From CAYPNF01 sp964411985 (GTDB lineage Bacteria; Verrucomicrobiota; Verrucomicrobiia; Limisphaerales; J093), in the NCBI GenBank assembly GCA_964411985.1, contig CAYPNF010000074.1, forward strand, positions 1 through 34,802: a DNA stretch of 34,802 nt. Reading direction: 5' to 3'. Positions 25,013 through 33,999 of the stretch are shown one piece after another. Both the position numbers and the translations under genes were made by a program. Positions within the stretch are counted from its first letter, which is position 1. Every line of letters starts with the position of its first letter. A model generated the notes under the pieces. The model did not search any database, was not told the origin of the DNA, and saw only the letters and a program-made list of their open reading frames with translations.

Positions 25013-28000
25013 TGAGGAGGCCTTTCTTTTGTTTCTTGGAGCCGGTGAATCACAGCCCTTAGTGCCGCATGTACTATCTGAGGCGTGGTAGTCCTAATGG
25101 CTGGGGCTAGGAATTGTTCAAACTGCTCTTGCACTGTTTGCGCTTGTCGCCGTTGCTCAGGAGAGAGTTGCGAGATAAGTGTCCGGTAAGCCTGACGTTC
25201 ATAGAGGGTCTCGGCCTCGGAAAAGAGCAAGCCAACCGATCGCGCGTGCCCAGCAAAGGCATCAACGTCCAAATCGGTCCAGGTGCTGAGTGGAGCATTT
25301 GCGACCAGCTCAATCACAGATGCTATGCCCGATTCATCTTTGGACGACTGTCTGACACGGTTCAGGAATGACAGCAATTCAGGATGATTCGCGTACGGCT
25401 CAAGTCGAACAGCCGCCTCCCTAAGGGCCTGCCAAGGTTGGGGATAGCCTGCCAGACCGCAGGCTTCGATCAGCTGGTCTTGAGCTTGGCGTAGAGTTGC
25501 AGGTGCGACACTCCGAAGCTTCTGTAGCGTCTGGTTAAGTTTATCAAAAAGGCTATCAATCTGATAAACCGGGAGCGTCCCAGCTGGGATAGGGCCGAGG
25601 CCGAGAGCCTTAGGAAGATCGACAAAAAGGAAGAGTTCCGGAGATTTAGCATTGTCGAAGGCAAGCCGGAAGGACTTTACGTCTTGCGCCAACCGATTTG
25701 TGTGCCAAGCAAGTTCCGGAAGCGAGCGCACCATGCCAAAGATGGCACGCACAACTGGGACGGTCGCAGGTTTGCTGCCCAGACCTCGTGCTAGGCGCGC
25801 CACCACCTCCGCCCGAGCTCCCTGAACACGCGTGCCAGCAATAGCAAAAAGTTCTGGGCGTCGCAAAATGGTCTCGAATTCTCCTATACTGGGGGAAGGG
25901 ATAAAGGTTCCCTCGCGATACAAAGTAACTTCATCGGAGTGGACGAGCATGAAGGCACACAGCAAAATCGGCTGGAGACCTTCCATGACGCCATAGGGTG
26001 GTTCGGCCAGGGATTGGAAGACTTGACTCAGCGGCAGGGGATCGGGTCGCGGCTGAAAGATGAGTGCGGAGAGATGTTCCCATGCTGGAGAGAGGCGGGT
26101 GGAATGCTTCTTGGATGGTGCGATGAAATGCCACTCCCCAGCTGGGGTCGGAGCGTGAATGCCAGTGGCTGCTAGGGCAGATTCATACATGCTGCGCTCG
26201 GGCGGAAAGCCGGTGATGCCGAGCCCGGGCTGCGCCCCACAAGTCAGCATGGCTTCCACCAAATTACGGCGCGCGGCAGCGGCCTGCGAGGACAGGCAGC
26301 GGCGGACAATCAATTCATTGCGGATGCAAGGGGCGGAGTGGAAAAGCCGGTCGCAGACATGGGAGAGGAGATGTGACACCTGAACCGGTTGAGAGACAGG
26401 CCACTGCACCCCCTGGTAGAACCAGAGACAAGAGCTGCCGAAGGGATCTTCGCGTGGATCAAGGAGCCGATGCACATTTGCCTGCAAGAGCTGCTCGGCA
26501 TCGGCAAGGCGGACAGAGAGTTCGCGGCGTGCGGCCCGGTCGTCCCGTAATTCAGCAGTGTTCTCCCACACCCAACGGAGCGCCGCTAGCTCGGAAGCAG
26601 CGGCGCGAATTTCTCCAATGTCCTGAGGAATGGCGATGAGAAGGTTGTCCTGTCCTGTCTTAAGAGATAATGAGAATTCGCGATACTCCTGGATCTGGGA
26701 TCCGGACGCTGATAGACACACCACAGCCTTCCCATCCGAAGAGGCTTTGAGATTGAGACTCTGACTAAGCGTCTCTACGTCGTCCACATACGTAACATAG
26801 AAAAGGCGCATCGCGCCTGTTTCATAACTGTGACGACGGGCGACGAGAGGACGAGACTCCAAATAGCGCCCTAAGATTGTCGAGAGGCTCAAGGTGGCAC
26901 GGGTTTTGCGTTCGCCCTCAGCAACCTTTTCGTCGAGGTCAACGTCGCTCCCCTCCCAAATGCGCAGGGTGTCATTGAATTTTCGATAAGTAAGGATGGA
27001 CTTGTCCTTAAGCCAGTTGAGGCCAGCAAGGGTGTCGGGCGAGCCCACGAGGGTGTCCGTAATGCTGAAGTGAATTACCGGCTTGCGTGCGTGAAGAGGG
27101 CTAAATTCGCCGAGCGCATTCAGGATTCCAATGTTCTTGACCAGACTGATGTGCGAAGATTGCAGGTTTTCCTTCCGGTCCAAGACGTCTGCCGCCTCCA
27201 TCCATCGCCGGGCCTGTGGCTGGCGGAAGAGCCCCAAACCGAAGTTCTGGGTGAAGTAGTCGAAAAGGTGTTCGAGGCGAACGAAATGGGGATGCCTTAC
27301 ATCCAGCGGGGTAGATTGGAGGAACGACTGGAATCCATACGGCTCGAGACTGCTGAGGTAGGAGAAGAGGCTACGCTCATTCTGGGCGAAGCGCCGAAAG
27401 ACAAAGGGCAAGGCGACCAAGGTGGTAGGGTGGAGAGGATACGCAGCCAAAGCAGCGGCCTCAAATTCCTGACGGCGCATGCCAGGAGGAATGATGCCGC
27501 ATTCGGCGGCAAGGCGAGCCGTCGCGGCGACCGGTTCACGCAACGAGGCACTCGCGGTAGGGTTTTTCCAGCGAATGGCCGATGCAATCATGCGAATGAC
27601 TTGATCGGCAGGCTCAAGGAAGGCAACATCCTCATAGCGACCCTGAATCTTGGCCCATTCTTTGCGTGAAGCCATGTCGAGGTGCTGGCCGTAGTCCTCG
27701 AACGATTGGTGCAAAAAGCCGATGAGCAGGATGGGGTTATCACCGCTGCGGGAGGCGAACTCGGCAAGCTGCTGTAATACGAAGACGTCGGCCTTATGAG
27801 GGCTCCGCGCGGCAAACTCGAACAATTTACCCAACTCATCGAGGAGGAGAAGGACTCCAGAATATCCGGACCGCACTGCGGTGGAGTTCACATCAGCGAG
27901 AGCGGTCACAACGGCCGCGCTGTCTAGAAAGTTCTGCCGCTCCGCCCGGCGCAGGAGGTGATGGAGATGCCTGGCGAGGGTCTGGAACTGCCGTTCCCGG

Positions 28001-28449
28001 CTTGCGGAAACTGCATGGGAAATCCCCTGGAGCAAGCAGACGGAGCTCGAGTTTCGGCGGCCGGTGATAAGCACTGGAAAGAAACCCTTGCGAGCAAACG
28101 TCAGGGGTTTACCTCCAAGCAGCCGCTGGGCAAGCTGCGGGTCCACCTGCCGCAACTGCTGCCGAGCAGCATGCGTGGAATCGCCATTCAAGCAGAAGAG
28201 CCGTGTGAGATAAACAGCAAAGGCTGATTTACCGACCCCGTAAGGGCCAGTGATGGTCCAAGCGCGATAAGAAGAGTTTTCTCGGAGGCCTTCTACGATT
28301 CGGCTGAGAGCTTGGCGCGCACTGGGGGTAACGATGTAATCACCATTGCGCTGATCGCCGGAGTAGTCCTTTTCAAGGTTAACTGACCTCAAGAAACGCG
28401 CACCAACCTGAATGAAATCCGACAAGGGTTGTGAGGGAGCGGGCTTCAT
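25009..28449 (-). CDS. sspC: Large P-loop ATPase, SspC-like
   Basis: A 1146-aa protein with Walker A GPYGVGKS at about 68-75 and Walker B VLLLLDELGKLFEF at about 199-212, in the style of AAA/STAND ATPases that read ...YSGVLLLLDE. The N-terminal LSDFIQVGARFLRSVNLEKD begins directly at the domain. The remaining 700 residues are mostly helical without a motif I can place. Position between the SspB-like and SspD-like genes, with 1- and 4-base overlaps, is the sspB-sspC-sspD order of single-strand phosphorothioation systems, where SspC is the ATPase. The assignment rests on synteny and the ATPase motifs rather than on family-specific residues. Confidence 0.75.
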   Translation of the reverse strand: MKPAPSQPLSDFIQVGARFLRSVNLEKDYSGDQRNGDYIVTPSARQALSRIVEGLRENSSYRAWTITGPYGVGKSAFAVYLTRLFCLNGDSTHAARQQLRQVDPQLAQRLLGGKPLTFARKGFFPVLITGRRNSSSVCLLQGISHAVSASRERQFQTLARHLHHLLRRAERQNFLDSAAVVTALADVNSTAVRSGYSGVLLLLDELGKLFEFAARSPHKADVFVLQQLAEFASRSGDNPILLIGFLHQSFEDYGQHLDMASRKEWAKIQGRYEDVAFLEPADQVIRMIASAIRWKNPTASASLREPVAATARLAAECGIIPPGMRRQEFEAAALAAYPLHPTTLVALPFVFRRFAQNERSLFSYLSSLEPYGFQSFLQSTPLDVRHPHFVRLEHLFDYFTQNFGLGLFRQPQARRWMEAADVLDRKENLQSSHISLVKNIGILNALGEFSPLHARKPVIHFSITDTLVGSPDTLAGLNWLKDKSILTYRKFNDTLRIWEGSDVDLDEKVAEGERKTRATLSLSTILGRYLESRPLVARRHSYETGAMRLFYVTYVDDVETLSQSLNLKASSDGKAVVCLSASGSQIQEYREFSLSLKTGQDNLLIAIPQDIGEIRAAASELAALRWVWENTAELRDDRAARRELSVRLADAEQLLQANVHRLLDPREDPFGSSCLWFYQGVQWPVSQPVQVSHLLSHVCDRLFHSAPCIRNELIVRRCLSSQAAAARRNLVEAMLTCGAQPGLGITGFPPERSMYESALAATGIHAPTPAGEWHFIAPSKKHSTRLSPAWEHLSALIFQPRPDPLPLSQVFQSLAEPPYGVMEGLQPILLCAFMLVHSDEVTLYREGTFIPSPSIGEFETILRRPELFAIAGTRVQGARAEVVARLARGLGSKPATVPVVRAIFGMVRSLPELAWHTNRLAQDVKSFRLAFDNAKSPELFLFVDLPKALGLGPIPAGTLPVYQIDSLFDKLNQTLQKLRSVAPATLRQAQDQLIEACGLAGYPQPWQALREAAVRLEPYANHPELLSFLNRVRQSSKDESGIASVIELVANAPLSTWTDLDVDAFAGHARSVGLLFSEAETLYERQAYRTLISQLSPEQRRQAQTVQEQFEQFLAPAIRTTTPQIVHAALRAVIHRLQETKERPPQ

Positions 28450-29366
28450 CAGGTTCTTGGTTGGTAGTAACTCTGCAAGACGTGCATGGGGTCAAACTTA
28501 CTACGACGATAGATCTGTTTCAGGCCGGCGGTCTCATCGAGGGTAATGGCTCCCCTGGTGAGTTCTTCGGTGGACTCAACATAATCCACGAGGCTGTTTT
28601 CATCCAACTTGAACGCCTGGCCGGGGCTTTGGATGCCGTAGAGACATTCCTGAACACTAATCGTGTTGCGATCCGCCTTCGTACGATTGAAGAATTGGTC
28701 TAAGGCAAAAACGAAGACCGAGGGTGGCAGCGTGGGCTTGGGACCGATCGCAAATCGGAAGAACTCGCCATCAGGGGAAGTCTGGATCAGGCCGAGTTCC
28801 TGAAGCGGGCAATCAAACGTCTCCTCGGCTACCTCGGCGCGAGCTCCATTACGCACCGGCAGGTAGGTGCGGAGGAGACAATCGATGTCCCGATTCAGTG
28901 AGGACTCGTTCGCACGGACGGAATGTTTGTCCGCGTAGGCTTTAACAAAGTCAACGAGCTCACGTTTGGAGAAATCAGGACGGTGAAAATGGCCGAAGGC
29001 GAGCTGCCAACTGGTTCCGATGCCAGGATTAGAAACAAGCAACCAGTGGATCAGCCATAAGGTAGCGTCGTCTTCAAAAAAGGGATCCCAAGGGCCACAG
29101 TCCTCCGTCAGCAAGAGGCGTTTGGCCAAGAGTGACGGGGAAAAGGTACGGCTCTTGTCACCAGCAACGCCTGGTTGCTCAACCAGGAGTTGAGTAGCTA
29201 GGCACCAGTGTCGGATGCTCTCCACCATGTTCTTGCCAACTCCCAACCGAACAATAGCGTCAATTGCAGAGAAAATCGTGGGATCGTCAGCTGCTGACTT
29301 CACACCTTTTTCGAGCCAGCCATAACGGAAAGCAAACGTTTGATGACCTGAAAAGCGGTACTTCAT
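28449..29366 (-). CDS. sspB: DUF4007 protein, SspB-like nickase of DNA phosphorothioation
   Basis: A 305-aa protein that starts with the DUF4007 signature FSGHQTFAFRYGWLEKG, continuing AIVRLGVGKNMVESIRHW and DATLWLIHWLLV. DUF4007 proteins include SspB, which nicks DNA so that sulfur can be inserted on one strand. It is the first large gene of the operon. Its ATG at 29366 has no Shine-Dalgarno of its own at proper distance; the GGAGG at 29387-29391 instead serves a five-codon leader frame (29363-29380) whose stop overlaps this start. The stop overlaps the next start by one base (TGATG). Confidence 0.85.
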   Translation of the reverse strand: MKYRFSGHQTFAFRYGWLEKGVKSAADDPTIFSAIDAIVRLGVGKNMVESIRHWCLATQLLVEQPGVAGDKSRTFSPSLLAKRLLLTEDCGPWDPFFEDDATLWLIHWLLVSNPGIGTSWQLAFGHFHRPDFSKRELVDFVKAYADKHSVRANESSLNRDIDCLLRTYLPVRNGARAEVAEETFDCPLQELGLIQTSPDGEFFRFAIGPKPTLPPSVFVFALDQFFNRTKADRNTISVQECLYGIQSPGQAFKLDENSLVDYVESTEELTRGAITLDETAGLKQIYRRSKFDPMHVLQSYYQPRT

Positions 29367-29380
29367 TTATATCGTTGCAT
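29363..29380 (-). CDS. Five-codon leader peptide coupled to the sspB-like gene
   Basis: ATG CAA CGA TAT AAA TGA on the minus strand encodes MQRYK. GGAGG lies at 29387-29391 with an ideal 6-base spacer. Its TGA overlaps the sspB-like ATG as ATGA. The Shine-Dalgarno is 20 bases from the sspB-like start, too far for direct use, so ribosomes probably reach that gene by termination-reinitiation. This could set or regulate the level of the whole operon. Confidence 0.45.
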   Translation of the reverse strand: MQRYK

Positions 29381-29430
29381 CTTAGTCCTCCCGCTCTCCA
29401 GCGGGTGCGAACGAGATTTCGGAATGGTTC

Positions 29431-29733
29431 CTATGCTGTTGGTACATCGATTTTGATCGATTGACTTTCTGTTCCGCCACTAGTTCTTGAGCAAGCATTC
29501 TGGCGGTTGACAGATCCTCTCGCACCCGCCGGATACTTCCCCGGTCTGAGAATCACCAGCCCGGTTCTCTTCCTTTGAAGCCACCCGGCTGCAAGCCATG
29601 CCAGTTGGGTCCGAGAAACAGTTGTGTTCTGGGGTTCTCGTCCGCGCATTTGGAACTCCATCCAAGAGCGACTGCGCTCACCGTCGGGAGCTAGCACCTC
29701 TTCCTGCCTCACGCACATACGTCCCAGATCCAT
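29431..29733 (-). CDS. Possible small protein upstream of the operon (100 aa)
   Basis: Family not recognised. The ATG at 29733 has GGAAGGGAAAC just before it, and the frame ends 50 bases before the leader peptide of the operon on the same strand. Residues about 38-55 (TVSRTQLAWLAAGWLQRKR) could form a helix-turn-helix, and the protein is basic, so a regulator is possible. Two ATCGAT boxes 10 bases apart (29446-29461) lie inside its 3' end and could be operator half-sites. Coding status is uncertain. 29734-29996 holds nothing I can identify. Confidence 0.3.
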   Translation of the reverse strand: MDLGRMCVRQEEVLAPDGERSRSWMEFQMRGREPQNTTVSRTQLAWLAAGWLQRKRTGLVILRPGKYPAGARGSVNRQNACSRTSGGTESQSIKIDVPTA

Positions 29734-29996
29734 GTTTCCCTTCCCACAAATTCAAAGCGGCTTCAGAGACTTTTCTATGTAGCATTTGCGTTGGAAGCAA
29801 CACATTTCTTATGACTCACGAATAATCTGGAGGAATCCCCTCTAGACTGGAACTTCGGAGAGCATATTGCATCCTGAGACCGTCCAGAATGGAGCGAAAG
29901 TGCAGCATAGGCGAGTTTCCCTTTTAGGAAGCTAGACGAGGTGTAATTACCCCAAGGCTAGCGGGGCCAAGGAACCAATAAAAGTGAGGCGGACCT

Positions 29997-30509
29997 CTAT
30001 ACCTGAGAAGCGACCTCCATCGCCTGGAATTTATGCAAGGTATGCTCGATGATTTGTGCTAACCCGAGTGCCATTGTCTTCGGATCCGCATCCACGCTGC
30101 GAATCATGAGCTGGCTGTAACTGTTCCTGTAGATGGAGAGATGCCTGGAACAAGGGACTTCCTTCGAAGCGTCTGCCAAGATGCGATCAACAGCAGTGTT
30201 ATACTTCCCGGACGAACAGACCTTCTGATTCCCTGCCATGAGGAATTGAACCTGTGAATGATCACTGCCACCATGGTAGGCGCCAGCCCCAAGTTCATAA
30301 AAGCACCAACTGGCGGCCCAAAACCCTTTTGGAGTTCGCAACTTTGGCAGGATACGCACACGCCAGTGAGGCATGTGGGGGATGTAGTCTGGTTCTCCCT
30401 CCCCGTCTTTCCAGAGGGGTTTGAGCTCCAAGGTCAGTTCAGAGGGTAGCACTTTATAGAGTTCTTCGTAGGCGACTTGGACAATTTTGAAATACTTGTC
30501 GTGGATCAT
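29997..30509 (-). CDS. Hypothetical protein (170 aa)
   Basis: Family not recognised. Soluble alpha/beta protein starting MIHDKYFKIVQVAYEELYK, with an acidic middle (WKDGEGEPDYIP), a GAGAYHGGSDHSQ segment rich in Gly and His, and a helical C-terminus. No signal peptide or membrane segment. A short frame upstream ends on this start codon (ATGA). It lies between the phosphorothioation operon and the twin-nuclease gene, all on the minus strand, but the spacing to both is large, so co-transcription is doubtful. Confidence 0.55.
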   Translation of the reverse strand: MIHDKYFKIVQVAYEELYKVLPSELTLELKPLWKDGEGEPDYIPHMPHWRVRILPKLRTPKGFWAASWCFYELGAGAYHGGSDHSQVQFLMAGNQKVCSSGKYNTAVDRILADASKEVPCSRHLSIYRNSYSQLMIRSVDADPKTMALGLAQIIEHTLHKFQAMEVASQV

Positions 30510-30661
30510 ATCAGTGTATAGAGTTCTGTAATCGGCTTTAAATTAATCGGCTTGAGTAGTTTCGTGCCCGTCGCCCCATGACACACTGGGAGCACTATCT
30601 GGACTGGAATGGAGGATAGCATCAGGGGTATGACAAAGGCCGTCACCACTCTCAATCTCAT
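30506..30661 (-). CDS. Possible tiny membrane or exported peptide (51 aa)
   Basis: From the ATG at 30661 the frame begins MRLRVVTAFVIPLMLSSIP, a basic start followed by a hydrophobic stretch like a signal peptide or a single membrane helix. Its TGA overlaps the start of the 29997-30509 gene by four bases. No clear ribosome-binding site is seen. It may be a real coupled small gene or chance. The rest of 30510-30811 contains nothing else I can support. Confidence 0.25.
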   Translation of the reverse strand: MRLRVVTAFVIPLMLSSIPVQIVLPVCHGATGTKLLKPINLKPITELYTLI

Positions 30662-30811
30662 GTAAGGTATTTTCCAGCAAAGGAATAGATTGTGATGATC
30701 CTCCTCTTTTTCACCAACTGACAAGGACAAAACCCCAAAATGGCAATCATCAGATACGCAGGCCGATACGTTTCGCTGCCTGGGATTCAGTTCACCGCCG
30801 AGCCGACTAGG

Positions 30812-32830
30812 TCAGCGAGTCGGACGATAGTCCGCTACGAACGAAGCTGTGAGCAGCGAAAGGAAGCGAGGATACTGAGCTTCAAGGAAACGCTTCCAGG
30901 ATTCGCAAAACCGCTCTTTCGTCAGGTGAAGCGGCAGACGCCGGCACTCATCCCAAGACACGAGGGTGTGTACGCCGATGCGCACGTCCTTGCGACCCTT
31001 TGCCCCATTCCGACGGTCTGCAGTATTGAAAAGATCACGCTGCTTTCCTGCCTCCTTGTAGATCGCCTCGCGCAGCGGTTCGTACGCATGTTTGGCCTCA
31101 TTTAATCCCAGAATCAGGCTTATCCCCATAGGTTCGGCATTCTGAAACGGGTTCGTAAATGGCAGATTCAGAAAGTTGATGCAGACCAGTTGCCCCTCGA
31201 AAGCAGGGTTCATCCCTCCATTCCAAATCGGCGGAATGGACTTCCAAGCCACGGGTACGAAGGGCTGGAAGACCCGGTAGGGGCCAGGGAAACGGGACGG
31301 CCGGAAACATCCGCCCTCAAACGAAGCCTGGACGGTTTCTCCAATAAAGCCCTCGAGATCTTCCTCGATCCTCCGTTGCCATGTCTTAACTGTGGACAAA
31401 AGCAGGTTGAGCTGTCCGGGGTGGGCATCCCAGAGTTTCTGGCAACGGTGGCTCGTGCGCGGAGGTAAGACCGTGACGGTACTCTTCAAGTAGCTCAAGC
31501 GGTCCAAGAGCAAGCCTCGGTAGTGCGAGAGCATGGTGACCATTTCCTGTCGCTGGTCAGGGGCTTTGAATCCAGCGGTCAACTCACCCAGGAACGGCAA
31601 CCACGCCGCCAGGGGCAGGGTCTGGAACTTGGCATCGGATGGCTCATCGCCAGAGAGGCTCATATAAAGAAGGCCTTTCCGGTATCCCGGATACCAACTC
31701 TCGACGTGGGACCGGTACTTCTGGAGTTGCTCCCGGCTTTCCCTGGCCTCGAGCTTGTTCTCGATGGCGACCACCAACCTGGCTTCCCGGGAGACAATAA
31801 GGAGGTCGATGCCGTCGCGTTCGCGGATGACTTCGCAATGCCCAAGGGTCTTAGGATCGGTTCGAACGGTGCTCGGCGTCAACCCAGCAAGCCGAAGGAG
31901 TTCCATGAGGGGGCGCGTGCCCAATTGGTGGTTGGACCTGGGGTTCAAAAGCCAACTCCAGAAATCAGAGTGCTTTATCTCCCTCAACTGCAATATCTTA
32001 AATATGTTTAACCGACGCTCTTTCGACCCAAGATCAGGGCGGACAAAATCCACGTAGTGTCGCAGAATCAAGCTGACCCGGTCCGGGGTACCGTGGATGG
32101 GTGTCCCACCAAGATCGCGGAGGAGGGTCTCAATGACCGCCGCGATATCGGCATAGGAAAGAGCGATATAGTGTGGGTCGCTTGCGGTTGTTTCCCCAGG
32201 AGACAGGAAAACGAAGTGGCGCCTGAAGTCAGGATACGAGGTGGCGATCAACTCCCGATAGCGCCGGAGTTGATCGCCATGTTCCCCAGCGTGGGTCTTG
32301 TTCTCAACCACCCAGCACTCCTTATTGGCGGAGTCGATCACCAAGACATCGATTCGCTTCCACTCGCGCAGGACCTCCACTGTCGGAGGGGTACGCCTCG
32401 TACGGCGAGTGGATTTCTTATCGACCAGATCGCGGAAGAACTGAAAGGGACGTTGACCCAGACCATGGGACTCTGCTGGGTCCAGTAACCAGGACAGGAG
32501 ATTGGAGTGTCGGACCTCGTAGTCGGCGACGTTGAGTGCCTCGAAAAGGTTCAGCGCGTTCAGGTCATCATCAAGGGCGCAAAGATCTGGATGGCGCTCC
32601 AGGAAGGGGCGCAAAGTGTCCTGGGTGTCTGCTTCCTTGTTTCCCCGTTTGCCTTTCGGGCGTGAATGAAACAAAGCGTCATAGCAGACCGGATTGTTGC
32701 GATAGAACTGCACCGCTGAGCGAGTTGCAGGAGTGGAATCCTCGCTGATCCTTCGCAACGGGCGGTCTGTGCGGGCTGGGGCTGAATCCTTCTCGTATGC
32801 CGGTGGGTTTTCCGTCATGATGTTGCGCAT
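30812..32830 (-). CDS. Protein with two tandem PD-(D/E)XK nuclease domains
   Basis: A 672-aa protein taken from the ATG at 32830 (AGAAAG upstream); GTG at 32836 and ATG at 32818 are alternatives. It contains two copies of a PDDEXK_4-type nuclease fold. Copy one (about 90-265) has HSNLLSWLLDP, then D161 in RIDVLVID, then E176 and K178 in VVENKT. Copy two (about 275-430) has HSDFWSWLLNP, then D342 in GIDLLIV, then E357 and K359 in AIENKL. Both keep the D...ExK triad, so both sites may cut DNA. Each also has the QL-xx-Y-R helix that follows. The C-terminal 240 residues are of unknown fold. Such nucleases are common in defence loci. It is divergent from the gene pair starting at 32911. Confidence 0.8.
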   Translation of the reverse strand: MRNIMTENPPAYEKDSAPARTDRPLRRISEDSTPATRSAVQFYRNNPVCYDALFHSRPKGKRGNKEADTQDTLRPFLERHPDLCALDDDLNALNLFEALNVADYEVRHSNLLSWLLDPAESHGLGQRPFQFFRDLVDKKSTRRTRRTPPTVEVLREWKRIDVLVIDSANKECWVVENKTHAGEHGDQLRRYRELIATSYPDFRRHFVFLSPGETTASDPHYIALSYADIAAVIETLLRDLGGTPIHGTPDRVSLILRHYVDFVRPDLGSKERRLNIFKILQLREIKHSDFWSWLLNPRSNHQLGTRPLMELLRLAGLTPSTVRTDPKTLGHCEVIRERDGIDLLIVSREARLVVAIENKLEARESREQLQKYRSHVESWYPGYRKGLLYMSLSGDEPSDAKFQTLPLAAWLPFLGELTAGFKAPDQRQEMVTMLSHYRGLLLDRLSYLKSTVTVLPPRTSHRCQKLWDAHPGQLNLLLSTVKTWQRRIEEDLEGFIGETVQASFEGGCFRPSRFPGPYRVFQPFVPVAWKSIPPIWNGGMNPAFEGQLVCINFLNLPFTNPFQNAEPMGISLILGLNEAKHAYEPLREAIYKEAGKQRDLFNTADRRNGAKGRKDVRIGVHTLVSWDECRRLPLHLTKERFCESWKRFLEAQYPRFLSLLTASFVADYRPTR

Positions 32831-32910
32831 GGTCACTTTCTACAACAAACTTGGAGCACGAGGTAGGGCAACCATTGGGGACAATCCTTGCCCCTGAAAT
32901 GAGGAACGAG
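32831..32910. promoter_or_regulatory. Divergent control region
   Basis: These 80 bases separate the twin-nuclease gene (minus) from the 362-aa gene (plus) and must hold promoters or ribosome-binding sites for both. GAGG at 32901-32904 is the likely Shine-Dalgarno for the ATG at 32911. I see no clear -35/-10 pair or operator. Confidence 0.4.
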
Positions 32911-33999
32911 ATGAAGCATCCTGAATCGAGTCATCTGGGGAAAGTCCCAGCATCAGCCCCGGCGCCAGAAATCGGTATGCGAGCATCGTTACTAGCGGAT
33001 CTGAAAAAACTCAACCAACGGGCATTTCACCGGGGTGAGTGGGGCAAGGACCTTATGCGCAGACTACATCGACTGCTGCGATCCAAACGATCCGAGCCAG
33101 AGACGCGCGCGTTGGAATCACTGCGCCGATGGTTGCTAGTGCCGTTGACGCTTTGGCCGGTGTTCCTGGAGGGCTTGGGGCGGCATATTGTGGACCTCTT
33201 GGAACGAGGACATCCCCTGGATCCCTCCAGTTGGCTGTTGATAGAACTGTTGGGCTCCCCACCGAGCGATGCTGCACAGTCCGTGACGGACTCCCACGAA
33301 CATCAGATCCAGGCCGGTCGTTACGAATCGCTCATTCATGCCGACCACAAGTTTGCTTACTTGGAACAGGAACTCGTGGACAGGGAGGAATTCCGCAAGG
33401 ACTGGAGCCGGCTGAAGGAGTGCTTTGACGTTAGGAAGTATCAGGATCGCAAGGGCATGTTGCGCCGCCGCATGCTCCCAGAGCGTAACTACCGATCCGA
33501 GGCAACGTTCGCCTGGGATACGGAGTCGGATCAATTTGCCGAGGTGTTCGATGTCTTCTGCTGGCGATGGAATCTTTACGGCATGCAGAAGGACAAGCCA
33601 CTGCTGATGAAACTCACCGTCAATCTAACCCCTTTTGGCACCATGATCTTCATCCCAGGCTATTGGAGCTTTGATGCCAAGCGCGACATCAAATGGAAGT
33701 CAGTAACGAGCCTCCACCGGTCACGGGGAATCCAGAGGCAGGGCCCCAAGCTCAGTCAGAATAAGGTGAGTGCCAGGGAGGAGGCGGTCCGAGTCAGAGG
33801 ACTCTGGGAGGAAGCCACGACCAAGGGCAAACGAGGGGAGGCGCGTGAGCAGTGGGTCCTGGGCAGGATGAACTGGGATCCACGCACCGACTCGAGCAAG
33901 CTGAAGAGGATGTTAAGGTTAGCAACCCCGGAGGTTCGTCCTGCTGTTGATCGCGTCCAGAGTCAGCGGCCTATCCAAGGAGGAAGAAGACCATCATGA
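32911..33999 (+). CDS. Hypothetical protein (362 aa)
   Basis: Family not recognised. The ATG at 32911 is chosen for GAGG six bases before its spacer; a TTG at 32851 in frame would add 20 residues. The N-terminal half is helical and basic. The centre has FAWDTESDQFAEVFDVFCW and LLMKLTVNLTPFGTMIFIPGYWSFD, a beta-rich hydrophobic core. The C-terminal region is strongly basic (KGKRGEAREQWVLGR and a KLKRMLRLATPEVR tail), suggesting nucleic-acid contact. It has a helical-repeat resemblance to no family I can name. Its stop overlaps the next start by four bases. Confidence 0.6.
   Translation: MKHPESSHLGKVPASAPAPEIGMRASLLADLKKLNQRAFHRGEWGKDLMRRLHRLLRSKRSEPETRALESLRRWLLVPLTLWPVFLEGLGRHIVDLLERGHPLDPSSWLLIELLGSPPSDAAQSVTDSHEHQIQAGRYESLIHADHKFAYLEQELVDREEFRKDWSRLKECFDVRKYQDRKGMLRRRMLPERNYRSEATFAWDTESDQFAEVFDVFCWRWNLYGMQKDKPLLMKLTVNLTPFGTMIFIPGYWSFDAKRDIKWKSVTSLHRSRGIQRQGPKLSQNKVSAREEAVRVRGLWEEATTKGKRGEAREQWVLGRMNWDPRTDSSKLKRMLRLATPEVRPAVDRVQSQRPIQGGRRPS

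Noticed and set aside
13033..29366. A classical Dnd (dndBCDE-FGH) locus
   Set aside because: The desulfurase and PP-loop enzyme fit, but no DndB, DndE, DndD SMC-like protein or DndFGH is present; DUF4007 plus PglZ/BrxL point to Ssp/type 4 BREX.
31523..32011. 162-codon plus-strand frame
   Set aside because: Antisense to the twin-nuclease gene, whose catalytic motifs are clear.
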